Positions 8,554 to 15,685 of a stretch of 18,839 bases of DNA are shown in pieces (positions within the stretch are counted from its first letter, which is position 1; each line of letters starts with the position of its first letter). The position numbers were made by a program, and so were the translations under genes. This DNA comes from an uncultured Collinsella sp. (GTDB taxonomy: Bacteria > Actinomycetota > Coriobacteriia > Coriobacteriales > Coriobacteriaceae), in the NCBI GenBank assembly GCA_900542275.1, contig UQMW01000044.1, forward strand, positions 1 through 18,839, in the 5' to 3' direction. The notes beneath the pieces are model-generated. The model saw only the letters and a program-made list of their open reading frames with translations, was not told where the DNA came from and did no database searches.

Positions 8554-8832
8554 TTAGAACGGCGCGTACTCGTCGTACAGGTCGTCGGTCTCGCCGGAGG
8601 CATTGACCTGCTCGACACGGGTAACGCCGGGCACATGCTCCTTCAGGATGCGCTCGATACCCATGGAAAGGGTTAGCGAGCTCATGGGGCAGCCGGCGCA
8701 GGCGCCCTGCAGCTCCAGCTTGACAACACCCTCGTCGTCGACGCCCACATACTCCATATCGCCGCCATCGGCCTGCAGGTTGGGGCGAATCTCTTCAAGA
8801 ACCTTCTTAAGCAGCTCTTCGTTAACAGCCAC
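8554..8832 (-). CDS. NifU C-terminal domain Fe-S scaffold protein
   Basis: A 92-residue stand-alone NifU C-terminal domain (Nfu type). The core reads IRPNLQADGGDMEYVGV, followed by the [4Fe-4S]-binding CAGCPMSS motif with cysteines at residues 45 and 48. Such proteins hold an Fe-S cluster and hand it to apoenzymes in the cytosol. The acidic tail ending DDLYDEYAPF is longer than in minimal versions. The start is a GTG at 8832, supported by AAAGGAG at 5-nt spacing; the first residue is therefore read as Met from GTG. No suf or isc genes are in the window. The activase at the right end of the window carries Cys motifs and would be a natural client, but that link is inference only. Confidence 0.93.
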   Translation of the reverse strand: MAVNEELLKKVLEEIRPNLQADGGDMEYVGVDDEGVVKLELQGACAGCPMSSLTLSMGIERILKEHVPGVTRVEQVNASGETDDLYDEYAPF

Positions 8833-8854
8833 AGGGGCTCCTTTCTCACAATAA

Positions 8855-8870
8855 CGCGGGCACGCCCGCG
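8855..8870 (-). other. GC-rich hairpin upstream of the nifU-like gene
   Basis: Perfect 7-bp arms CGCGGGC/GCCCGCG with only two bases between (effectively 6 bp with a 4-nt loop). On the minus strand it is followed by TTATTG and then the nifU ribosome binding site. It may be a weak terminator for the dCMP deaminase gene or leader structure of nifU. Confidence 0.4.
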
Positions 8871-8944
8871 GACAGGGGCTATGTTACTACAGCCATGTAC
8901 CCGCTTAGGCGCCAGCCATGCGTGCGGACACGACTTTCACGAGC

Positions 8945-8973
8945 AGTCAATTTGGGACGGGGCTCTTTTGGCT
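8945..8973 (+). repeat. Probable decayed hairpin element, copy E (GGGACGGG loop)
   Basis: Arms AGTCAA (8945-8950) and TTGGCT (8968-8973) pair with one G-U and enclose TTTGGGACGGGGCTCTT. The loop core GGGACGGG differs from the GGGACAGG of copies A to C by one base. It is intergenic, 30 nt downstream of the dCMP deaminase stop codon. Confidence 0.4.
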
Positions 8974-9002
8974 GTTTTGCCGCCAGCTGGCGTTGGCACG
9001 CG

Positions 9003-9527
9003 CTACTGCCGAGCCTGTCCCCCGGTACCAATCTGGACATCGACGATGACCTGGCGGTAGCTGATGCCGCAGGAGTCGAGAATGCGGCGGCTGATACGGC
9101 CGTCATCGGTGTCGGCATACTTATTGTCCAGGTAGACGACCTCGCCCACGCCCACCTGCGCCAGGATCTTGGCGCAGTCGTGGCACGGGAACAGCGTGAC
9201 GTAAACCGTGGAACCCTCGAGGTCCTTGAGCGAGCCACGGTAGTTGAGCACGGCGTTGGCCTCGGCATGGACCACGTAGTTGTGCTTGTCCTGCAGCGGG
9301 TCATCGCTCGTACCCCACGGGAAAAAGTCGTCGTTGAGCGCCGAGGGCGTGCCGTTGTAACCCACCGAAAGGATGCGGTGGTTGGTGCTGGCGATGCACG
9401 CTCCCACCTGCGTGTTGGGGTCCTTGCTGCGGCGCTGCGCGGCGATGGCCACGCTCATAAAGAACTCGTCCCAGCTAATAACGTCGCGGCGCTTGCCCGA
9501 CGCGGTTTGATGAAGATCGTCCGACAT
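9003..9527 (-). CDS. dCMP deaminase family protein (ComEB-like)
   Basis: A zinc-dependent deoxycytidylate deaminase, which converts dCMP to dUMP and so feeds dTMP synthesis in the cytosol. In the 174-residue protein the zinc site is clear: HAEA at 87-90 (His ligand and catalytic Glu) and PCHDC at 114-118 (two Cys ligands). The SWDEFFMSVAIAAQRRSKDPNTQVG opening is likewise typical, around residues 18-42. An in-frame ATG lies 12 codons upstream, but the ATG at 9527 has GGAGGTG at 6-nt spacing and a product of normal length. The last residues, after QIGTGG, are encoded by a stretch containing GGGGGACAGGC, resembling the interspersed hairpin loop. Confidence 0.93.
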   Translation of the reverse strand: MSDDLHQTASGKRRDVISWDEFFMSVAIAAQRRSKDPNTQVGACIASTNHRILSVGYNGTPSALNDDFFPWGTSDDPLQDKHNYVVHAEANAVLNYRGSLKDLEGSTVYVTLFPCHDCAKILAQVGVGEVVYLDNKYADTDDGRISRRILDSCGISYRQVIVDVQIGTGGQARQ

Positions 9528-9561
9528 GGCAGACACCTCCGCAATCGCAATAGTTTGGCCC

Positions 9562-9567
9562 ATTGTA
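9562..9567 (-). promoter_or_regulatory. Extended -10 box for the dCMP deaminase gene
   Basis: Minus-strand TGCTACAAT is an extended -10 (TGn plus TACAAT), 34 nt before the start codon. No good -35 is present at 17 or 18 nt, which is tolerable for an extended -10. Confidence 0.45.
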
Positions 9568-9609
9568 GCAGGTGAAAGGTAGGGGCGCTTATCCCACCAG
9601 CCCCTCGCC

Positions 9610-10461
9610 CTACGCGCGGCGGGGCTTTTGGTTGATGCGGTAGAGCTCGGCGAGACCCCGCAACGTCAGCGCGTCGTCTACCGTCAGGCTGTGGCCGACC
9701 AGCGCCGCAAGTGCCTCGGCATCGTCGCCGGTAATGACGATGGGCACATCGCCCTCCCCCGCGGCCTTGGTCGCGCGCATCTCGGCAAGCACCATGTCGA
9801 GCATGCCGTCGATGCGGGCTACCTCGCCCAAAACCACACCCGAGCGCATGGCCTCACGCGTGTTGTGGCCGATTACATGTGTGGGCGCCGAGGGCTCAAC
9901 CTGGGGTAGGCGCGCTGCTGCCGCCGAAAGCGAACGGGCGCCGAGGGCCAGGCCTGGCGCGATAACGCCGCCCACAAAGGTACCGTGCGCGTCGATGACC
10001 TCGATATTGGTCGTCGTGCCCAGGTCGATCACGATGCACGGAGAGCCGTAGACGGCACGGGCCGCCACGGCGTCGGCGATGCGGTCGGGACCGATCTCGG
10101 CCGGGTCATCGTAGTGCACAGGCATGCCGGTCTTAAGTCCCGGCCCCACGGTGAGCACGCGCCCCGTGCAGGTGCGGGAAAGCGCCGTCTTCCAAGGGCG
10201 CTCGAGCGCCGGGACTACACAGCTCAGCACGGCCGCGGCGGGTGCAAGCACCCCGGGCACACCTGCATCGGCGGCGAGCGCGCCCATGACCTGCACAAGT
10301 CGCATGCGTGCCTCGTCGGCCGTGATGCTCGACGGCGTCGTGATCTCGCACGTCGCAAGCGGACATTCCTGTGCCGCGGCCGAATCCTCGGCAAACAGGC
10401 CAAAGCGAATAAACGTGTTGCCCACGTCGACCGTCAATATATATGCGCACCCATTAAGCAT
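9610..10461 (-). CDS. coaX: Type III pantothenate kinase
   Basis: CoaX phosphorylates pantothenate in the first step of coenzyme A synthesis; the type III enzyme belongs to the ASKHA fold. The 283-residue protein shows DVGNT (12-16) as the first phosphate loop, GPDRIADAVAA (124-134), which corresponds to the family's GADR region, DLGTTT (146-151) as the second nucleotide-binding strand, and GGVIAPG (164-170). It is slightly longer than the common 255-260 residues. An 18-codon upstream extension is open, but the ATG at 10461 has AAAGGAG at 8-nt spacing and starts just before the first strand. The gene is divergent from the OPT transporter, with a shared promoter region. CoA supply is relevant to the CoA-dependent enzymes at the right end of the window. 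Confidence 0.95.
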   Translation of the reverse strand: MLNGCAYILTVDVGNTFIRFGLFAEDSAAAQECPLATCEITTPSSITADEARMRLVQVMGALAADAGVPGVLAPAAAVLSCVVPALERPWKTALSRTCTGRVLTVGPGLKTGMPVHYDDPAEIGPDRIADAVAARAVYGSPCIVIDLGTTTNIEVIDAHGTFVGGVIAPGLALGARSLSAAAARLPQVEPSAPTHVIGHNTREAMRSGVVLGEVARIDGMLDMVLAEMRATKAAGEGDVPIVITGDDAEALAALVGHSLTVDDALTLRGLAELYRINQKPRRA

Positions 10462-10488
10462 CGCCGGCGCTCCTTTCGTCTGCCCAGC

Positions 10489-10543
10489 AGTATATCGCCT
10501 ACCTAAACCAGTCATCCCAAAATGACTAGCTTGCGGCTATACT
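10489..10543. promoter_or_regulatory. Divergent coaX/OPT promoter region with central palindrome
   Basis: Two TATACT boxes face outward: minus strand at 10489-10494 towards coaX, plus strand at 10538-10543 towards the OPT transporter. Between them lies a perfect inverted repeat, AGTCAT-N6-ATGACT (10510-10527), in the -35 zone of both. Neither promoter has a good -35 hexamer, which would fit activator or repressor control by a dimer bound at the palindrome. The regulator is unknown. Confidence 0.45.
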
Positions 10544-10653
10544 GGTGCGCGGTCGTTTGCGAGCTCACGCGGCGGCCCTTGGTAACCCGACTTCCCGCGC
10601 CGTATCCGTAACGGCGCTCCCGGGGGAAGCGGATATACGCAAAGGAGTTCTAT

Positions 10654-12357
10654 ATGAGCAATCCCTCGAACCGCGCTTCGATGCGCGGGCAACTCACGCT
10701 GCGCGGCGTCGTCATCGGCGTCCTTGGCTGCGTGATCATCACGGCAAGCTCGGCCTACACGGCCCTCAAGATGGGTGCACTCCCCTGGCCGATTATTTTC
10801 GCTGCCGTCATCTCGCTGTTCTTCCTGAAGCTCATGGGTGACGCCAGCCTCAACGAGGCCAACGTCACCCACACCATCATGTCCGCGGGCGCCATGGTCG
10901 CCGGCGGCCTGGCGTTTACCATCCCGGGCGCCTGGATGCTGGGCTATGCCGACCAGATCAGCTGGCTCGACATGTTTATCGTGGCACTCGCCGGCACCAT
11001 CTTGGGCCTGCTGGCAACGGCGCTCATCCACCGCCACTTTATCGTGGACGCCGCGCTGGAGTTTCCCACCGGCAATGCCGCAGCTCAGACACTGCGCGCC
11101 ACCGAGGCCGGCGGCAAGACCGGCAAGCAGCTCTTTGGCTCCATGGCTATCGCAGGCATCTACAGCGTGCTTCGCGACGCTCTGGGCGTGGTGCCCAGCA
11201 TGCTGTGCACGCTCAATATCCCCGGCGTGACCTTTGCCATCTATAACTCGCCCATGCTGCTCTCCATCGGCTTTTTGGTTGGCTTCGCCCCGGTTGCCTT
11301 CTGGTTTGCCGGCGCGCTGCTAGGTAACTTTGGCATCATCGTGGGCGGCACCGCTGCCGGTCTATTCGACGTTGTGACTGCGCAGGGCATCGTCAAATCG
11401 CTCGGCATGGGTCTCATGATGGGCTTTGGCGTCGCCGTCGTCCTCAAGGACATCCTGCCGCAGGTCGCCGGCATCGCCCGCGGCCTCGCCGCCGACAGCT
11501 CCAGCGACACCGACGAGCAGTCGCTCATCTCGGGCTCGCTTAAGCTCGACGCCGGCATCATCGGCCTGGGTACTGCCGCCATCGCCGTGATCGTCGCCAT
11601 CGCGCTCGACCTTGGCCCCGTCCCGGCCGTCATCGTCACGCTGTTCACCTTTGTCACCACTATCATGAGCGCGCAGAGCTGCGGCCAGACGGGCATCGAC
11701 CCCATGGAGATCTTCGGCCTCATCGTCATGCTCATCGTGGCTGCCTTCGCACAGATCGCCCAGGTCAAGCTGTTCTTTATCGCCGGCATCGTGGCCGTGG
11801 CATGCGGCCTTGCGGGCGACGTCATGAACGACTTTAAGGCCGGCGCCGTGCTGGGCACCAATCCGCGTGCGCAGTGGATCGGCCAGGCCATCGGCGGCAT
11901 CGTGGGCGCCCTGGTCGCCGCTGCCGTCATGGTCGCGCTCGTCACCGCCTATGGTCCGGATGCTTTCGGCCCCGACAAGAGCTTTGTGGCCGCGCAGGCA
12001 AGCGTCGTCGCCACCATGGTCTCGGGCATCCCGAGCGTGCCGTGGTTCGCAGGCGGCTTTATCGCCGGCATCGTCATGTACTGGCTCGGCATTCCGGCCA
12101 TGATGATCGGCCTGGGCGTGTACCTGCCGTTCTACATGTCGCTCACGGCCTTCTTGGGCTCCTGCGCCAAGCTCGCCTACGACAAGTGGGCCGCACGCCG
12201 CGACGCCGCTGCCGGTCTTTCGGACGAGGAGAAGGCCTCCAAGGATGCCGCCTTCCAGGAGCAGGGCCTGGTCGTCGCCAGCGGCCTGCTCGGCGGCGAG
12301 TCCATCGTCGGCGTTATCCTGGCGTTTGTCTCTGTTGGTCTGAGCCTGCTGGGGTAG
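10654..12357 (+). CDS. OPT family oligopeptide transporter
   Basis: A 567-residue polytopic protein with roughly 14 hydrophobic segments. It is recognised as an OPT/YSL-family transporter from the N-terminal TLRGVVIGVLGCVIITASSA segment and the characteristic NEANVTHTIMSAGAMVAGG stretch at about residues 68-87, followed by a helix and the conserved region near ALEFPTGNAAAQTLRA (about 131-146). OPT proteins import small peptides, and in some lineages metal chelates, driven by the proton gradient; the substrate here cannot be told. A soluble loop near residues 283-300 (SSSDTDEQ) interrupts the membrane part. The ATG has AAAGGAG at 6-nt spacing. A strong terminator follows at 12383-12421, so the gene is monocistronic. 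Confidence 0.93.
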   Translation: MSNPSNRASMRGQLTLRGVVIGVLGCVIITASSAYTALKMGALPWPIIFAAVISLFFLKLMGDASLNEANVTHTIMSAGAMVAGGLAFTIPGAWMLGYADQISWLDMFIVALAGTILGLLATALIHRHFIVDAALEFPTGNAAAQTLRATEAGGKTGKQLFGSMAIAGIYSVLRDALGVVPSMLCTLNIPGVTFAIYNSPMLLSIGFLVGFAPVAFWFAGALLGNFGIIVGGTAAGLFDVVTAQGIVKSLGMGLMMGFGVAVVLKDILPQVAGIARGLAADSSSDTDEQSLISGSLKLDAGIIGLGTAAIAVIVAIALDLGPVPAVIVTLFTFVTTIMSAQSCGQTGIDPMEIFGLIVMLIVAAFAQIAQVKLFFIAGIVAVACGLAGDVMNDFKAGAVLGTNPRAQWIGQAIGGIVGALVAAAVMVALVTAYGPDAFGPDKSFVAAQASVVATMVSGIPSVPWFAGGFIAGIVMYWLGIPAMMIGLGVYLPFYMSLTAFLGSCAKLAYDKWAARRDAAAGLSDEEKASKDAAFQEQGLVVASGLLGGESIVGVILAFVSVGLSLLG

Positions 12358-12382
12358 GCCGAACAACAACGCACCAGCGCAG

Positions 12383-12421
12383 AGCGCGGGGTCGGAATCA
12401 AACCGGCCCCGCGCTTTTTTG
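12383..12421 (+). terminator. Rho-independent terminator of the OPT gene
   Basis: GC-rich arms GCGCGGGGTCGG/CCGGCCCCGCGC (one G-U pair) with a 7-nt loop, followed directly by TTTTTTG on the plus strand, 26 nt after the OPT stop codon. Confidence 0.92.
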
Positions 12422-12496
12422 TCTATTTGACTCTTATGATCCTCACGGCGTTTTAGCCATGTCGATTGTCCTGACTTCCAGGTCAACAAACCTTGT

Positions 12497-12525
12497 CTGA
12501 CACCTCGCCTAACGCGGTGTAGAGT
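12497..12525 (+). promoter_or_regulatory. Candidate promoter of the DUF389 gene
   Basis: CTGACA (12497-12502), a 17-nt spacer and TAGAGT (12520-12525), about 47 nt before the DUF389 start. The preceding region, 12466-12486, can form an imperfect hairpin of unknown relevance. Confidence 0.5.
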
Positions 12526-12572
12526 AAAGACGACAGACGCAAGAAGCGGCTCAGAAGCTAAACGAGGTAAGC

Positions 12573-13712
12573 ATGGAACTCGACAAACAACAGATCAAGC
12601 GGCTGCGCGAGCGTCATCATCGTCGTCACGGCATACGCCCTGCACACAGCGAGGCCATGGAGAATGCCACCCGTTTCCTTAAGCAGGCGTTCAACATACG
12701 CGAGGGACGCGCGCCCTATCACGTGATTCGCAAGCGCTTTGTAAACGGGGCGCGCCTGACTGGCTCACACTTATGCATCCTGATCATCGCCATGTTGATC
12801 GCGAGCATCGGCCTCGATATCGACTCGGATATCGCCATTGTAGGTGCCATGCTCATCTGCCCACTTATGGGCTCGGTCCTTGCCATGGCATACGGCATTG
12901 CCACGCTCGACCGCGAGATTGCCGTCGAGGCAATTGCCGGCCTCGCGCTGCAGATGGTCTTTTGTCTAATCACGTCCACGCTGTACTTTAAGCTCTCGCC
13001 CCTTGGCACCACCACGGCCGCCATCATCGACAACTCGACACCGACTGTGTGGGACCTTGCCGTCGCGCTCGCGGGCGGCTTTGCGGGCGGACTGGGCAAC
13101 TCGCGCGACCAGGAACCCGCCACGCTCATCGCCGGCGTGGCCGTGGCGACCGCGCTCATGCCGCCCCTGTGCGCGGCGGGCTATGGCATCGCCATCGCGA
13201 GCGGGTCGCTGTTTCTCTCGGCCCTCTACGAGTTTGGCATCAACGTGGTCTTTATCGCACTGGCTGCCGAAGCCGTGCTGCTTCTTTTGCGCGTGCCGCT
13301 CAAGCGCGACCTCAACGGCGACGGCATTGTGACCGCCGAGGAAAACGCCGAGGTCGATGAGCTGTCACACAAGGTGCGCCGCCGCATCATCGTGGGCACG
13401 GTGATCTTTGCCATCCCCTGCATCGTTATGACGGCGGGGTCTATTGGCTCGGCGCAGGCCGGCGTGCAGGACGGTTACGGCGTCACCGAAACCACGCGCG
13501 AGCTTGCCGCGGTGCTGCCGGGCTTTAAGGATTACACCGTTGCCGTCGAGACCTCGGCCACCGAAGACGAGGAGGAGGGCCTTGTCGAGCGCGAGGTTGT
13601 CGCCCATGTGACGACAAGCGAGGCGCTTGGGGCACACGACCGCCGTGTAGCCCGCAAGCTCATCGACCTCAATGTGCCCGAGCTCGATCGCGTGGAGTTT
13701 GATGTGCAGTAA
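12573..13712 (+). CDS. DUF389 family membrane protein with EF-hand-like loop
   Basis: A 379-residue protein with a basic N-terminal region (about 1-62), about seven transmembrane helices and a soluble acidic C-terminal domain (about 300-379). DUF389 hallmarks are visible: IASIGLDIDSDIAIVGAMLICPLMGSV around residues 83-109 and the GGFAGGLGNSRDQEPATLIAGVAVATALMPPLCAAGYG block around 168-205. The family's function is not established. Between two late helices, residues 246-257 read DLNGDGIVTAEE, an exact match to the 12-residue EF-hand calcium-binding loop pattern and unexpected for this family. The ATG has GAGG at 5-nt spacing. The next gene is convergent. Confidence 0.9.
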   Translation: MELDKQQIKRLRERHHRRHGIRPAHSEAMENATRFLKQAFNIREGRAPYHVIRKRFVNGARLTGSHLCILIIAMLIASIGLDIDSDIAIVGAMLICPLMGSVLAMAYGIATLDREIAVEAIAGLALQMVFCLITSTLYFKLSPLGTTTAAIIDNSTPTVWDLAVALAGGFAGGLGNSRDQEPATLIAGVAVATALMPPLCAAGYGIAIASGSLFLSALYEFGINVVFIALAAEAVLLLLRVPLKRDLNGDGIVTAEENAEVDELSHKVRRRIIVGTVIFAIPCIVMTAGSIGSAQAGVQDGYGVTETTRELAAVLPGFKDYTVAVETSATEDEEEGLVEREVVAHVTTSEALGAHDRRVARKLIDLNVPELDRVEFDVQ

Positions 13713-13837
13713 TACGTGACGTGGGATGGATGCGCGCAGCCGCGAGTCACGACATGGCGCAGACGTGACGCGGGCCACGAGCAAATAGCGGGACGCGGTC
13801 CATGGCCACGCTCCGCTCGCTGATTTATTGCCGTGAA
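13713..13837. other. Convergent intergenic region
   Basis: The gap between the convergent DUF389 and 13838-14287 genes contains two loosely similar GTGACGYGGG stretches. I see no strong hairpin followed by a T-run, so how either transcript ends is unclear. Confidence 0.4.
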
Positions 13838-14287
13838 TCAGCTGTCCGCATCGACATCGCCAGACTCCACTGTAAACGCCGGACCGGTACTCACCAGATA
13901 AAAACGGGTCACCCTGGTATCTCTAAATAGGTAGAGCAAGCCCTGATCGCGTCGGCGCGAAATATACGCCACGTGGACCGTACCGAATTCTTCGCCGTTT
14001 TCCTTCTTTAATATCAGGATGTTGGGGTCATCCGTACGCTTAAACTGCCCGTCTGTGCAGATTCCGTCTTGGTCGACCAGCTGCCACCGACAGTTGTCCT
14101 CCTCAAGAAAAGCCAGGGTTTCCCGACTTGTTTCGTCATCCCGATAGTAACCGTCAATGGCAAAGCCTTCGGAAGCACATTCCTGCATATAGGATGTTTC
14201 TCGACTTATAGCGAACTGCCCTATAGCGCCCAGGAGCACAGCTAGGCAAACCACTGCAAGGGTTATCGAGATAGTACGGCGGCCCAT
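13838..14287 (-). CDS. Small exported or membrane-anchored protein, unknown function
   Basis: A 149-residue product with a short basic start, one hydrophobic helix (about residues 5-26) without an obvious signal-peptidase site, and a polar domain predicted to lie outside the membrane. The polar part contains a Cys-x15-Cys-type spread (CRWQLVDQDGIC) and alternating charged strands such as ILKKENGEEFGTVHVAYI. I do not recognise the family. Upstream of the ATG there is no good ribosome binding site; instead a 12-codon ORF with a strong site ends one base before it, suggesting translational coupling. The gene is visibly A+T-richer than its neighbours and uses codons they mostly avoid (AAA, ATA, TTT), consistent with horizontal acquisition or a young gene. 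Confidence 0.65.
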   Translation of the reverse strand: MGRRTISITLAVVCLAVLLGAIGQFAISRETSYMQECASEGFAIDGYYRDDETSRETLAFLEEDNCRWQLVDQDGICTDGQFKRTDDPNILILKKENGEEFGTVHVAYISRRRDQGLLYLFRDTRVTRFYLVSTGPAFTVESGDVDADS

Positions 14288-14288
14288 A

Positions 14289-14327
14289 TTAACCAGCCCG
14301 ATACTTGTTTAACGGAGCACGAAACAT
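14289..14327 (-). CDS. Possible 12-residue leader peptide
   Basis: Reads MFRAPLNKYRAG and stops at TAA; one base later the ATG of the 149-residue protein begins (TAATATG). GGAGG lies 8 nt before its own ATG, a much better site than anything directly ahead of the downstream gene. It may serve only to deliver ribosomes to the next start. Too short to prove from one sequence. Confidence 0.4.
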   Translation of the reverse strand: MFRAPLNKYRAG

Positions 14328-14557
14328 ACTTGGTACCTCCGATATCATGGCGAATGTCACCTACGGCCTGTCGGCAATCATATGTTTCCAACATCAAACC
14401 ATATGGCAACCACTCGCGAGAGGAGTATCGGCGAACGGTGCATTTTTGCGTTCTATTGGGCAAACGTCAACGCGCGCTACAGCTCTTGCTCGACCTATTC
14501 AGATCTTGTCGCATACTACCGTAGATCCTCAACGCTTCCGCCCCCAAGAGATCATTT
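14328..14557. other. A+T-rich intergenic region downstream of the dehydrogenase gene
   Basis: About 230 nt with no convincing gene. It holds the leader ORF's ribosome binding site at its left end, a CATATG pair (about 14380-14405), and one copy of the GCATACT repeat near its right end. No T-run terminator is seen after the dehydrogenase stop codon; the repeat's small hairpin is the only structure there. Confidence 0.4.
14488..14527 (+). repeat. GCATACT interspersed repeat, copy 1
   Basis: A 40-nt segment starting GCTCGACCTATTCAGATC. It matches the segment at 15780-15818 in 30 of its first 34 positions, in the same orientation. On the minus strand it can fold with 5-bp arms GATCT/AGATC around ACGGTAGTATGCGACA. 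It lies 30 nt past the stop codon of the dehydrogenase gene. Confidence 0.75.
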
Positions 14558-15517
14558 TTAGTACTTGAAGAAGCCCTCGCCCGAGCTTTCGCCCAGCTTG
14601 CCTTCGTCGAGCATCTTCTTGAGGACGGACGCCATAGCCTTAAAGTTGTAGGGCATCATCATCTTCTTGAGCAGCGGGCTCACCAGGCCCGGAACCTTCT
14701 GATACTGCATGACGATGTTGTAGGCCGTCTGGATACCCACCGTGTCGAATACACGGAACGGGCCCTTGGGAGCGCCGGTGCCGCGCGTCCACGCGAGGTC
14801 GATGCTCTTGGGGTCACTCACACCCGAGACATACAGGTCAAGGCCCGAAAGCAGCCACGGCACCAACATGGAATTGAGCAGGTAGCCGTTCTTTTCCTTG
14901 TTGACGGGCAGGGCAAGCATGCGGATGTCGTTGGCAAAGTCGACGAGCTCGTCGAAGTAGCGCTTGTCGGTTTGGTCCTGTGCCATGACCTCGGTCATGT
15001 TGTTCTTCCAGATAGAGTTGGCAAAGTGCAGCGACAGGTACTTCTCGGGACGGCCGGTGTACTTGGCAAAGGTGCTCGGCAGCAGCGTGGATGAGTTGGT
15101 CACGATGACGGTCTTTTGCGGCAGAACCGGGGCGAGCTTCTTGTAGAAGCCGATCTTTGCCTGGGTGTCCTCGGCCATAGACTCGATGACCAGGTCGGCG
15201 TCGGCCACGGCCTTGGCAAGATCGAGCTCCAGCTTGAGTGTGGAGTAGGCACGCTCGACGGCGGCGAGCGCCGCTTCCTTGTCGAAGGGCTGGCCGCTAT
15301 CGGCAATACCGGCGCACCACTCGCCCGTACCGTCCGCCATGCCCTCGATTGCCGCGATGTACTCCTTGCGCACGTGATCGATCTTGGGCTGGGTGCGGCC
15401 GATGCTGCCCTCGCTGCGCAGCCAAATCGTTACATCAAAGCCGCAGTAGGCAGCCTGAAAGGCAATCTGGCTTCCCAACACGCCGCCGCCGGCAACACAA
15501 ACGGTCTTGTAGCTCAT
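14558..15517 (-). CDS. 3-hydroxyacyl-CoA dehydrogenase family protein
   Basis: An NAD-dependent 3-hydroxyacyl-CoA dehydrogenase of the HAD/HBD family, oxidising 3-hydroxyacyl-CoA to 3-ketoacyl-CoA or working in reverse in fermentative reduction. The 319-residue protein starts with a Rossmann fold (GGGVLGSQIA at about 10-19). The catalytic set of the family is intact: Ser in TNSSTL (about 142-143), His164 in LHFANS, Glu176 in MTEVM, and Asn215 in GYLLNSM. The C-terminal helical dimerisation domain ends EGFFKY. The ATG at 15517 has GAGAGGA at 7-nt spacing. It is monocistronic, without thiolase or crotonase neighbours in the window, so the pathway is open; the activase next door also concerns CoA esters. 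Copies of the GCATACT repeat flank it on both sides. Confidence 0.9.
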   Translation of the reverse strand: MSYKTVCVAGGGVLGSQIAFQAAYCGFDVTIWLRSEGSIGRTQPKIDHVRKEYIAAIEGMADGTGEWCAGIADSGQPFDKEAALAAVERAYSTLKLELDLAKAVADADLVIESMAEDTQAKIGFYKKLAPVLPQKTVIVTNSSTLLPSTFAKYTGRPEKYLSLHFANSIWKNNMTEVMAQDQTDKRYFDELVDFANDIRMLALPVNKEKNGYLLNSMLVPWLLSGLDLYVSGVSDPKSIDLAWTRGTGAPKGPFRVFDTVGIQTAYNIVMQYQKVPGLVSPLLKKMMMPYNFKAMASVLKKMLDEGKLGESSGEGFFKY

Positions 15518-15685
15518 GGGACGATCCTCTCTTACGTAATTCCATAGATGTGTATTAATTCAAACGTAAGGATGACGCGCGCTGGGGGTGGGTTCTATAA
15601 ACGGGCGGTATTTCGCGGCAAACGGCTACATATGTTCATTATCTCAGGGTTCCGAGGGCAGTTTTTGGTGCCACCGAGACGTCGT

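Noticed and set aside
12466..12486. Imperfect hairpin TTGTCCTG/CAGGTCAA before the DUF389 gene
   Set aside because: It has a T-T mismatch in an 8-bp stem and a loop unlike the GGGACAGG family, so I do not count it as a family member.
13713..13837. Repeated GTGACG-type words in the convergent gap, considered as a short tandem repeat
   Set aside because: The copies are only partly alike, irregularly spaced and too few to support a repeat array.
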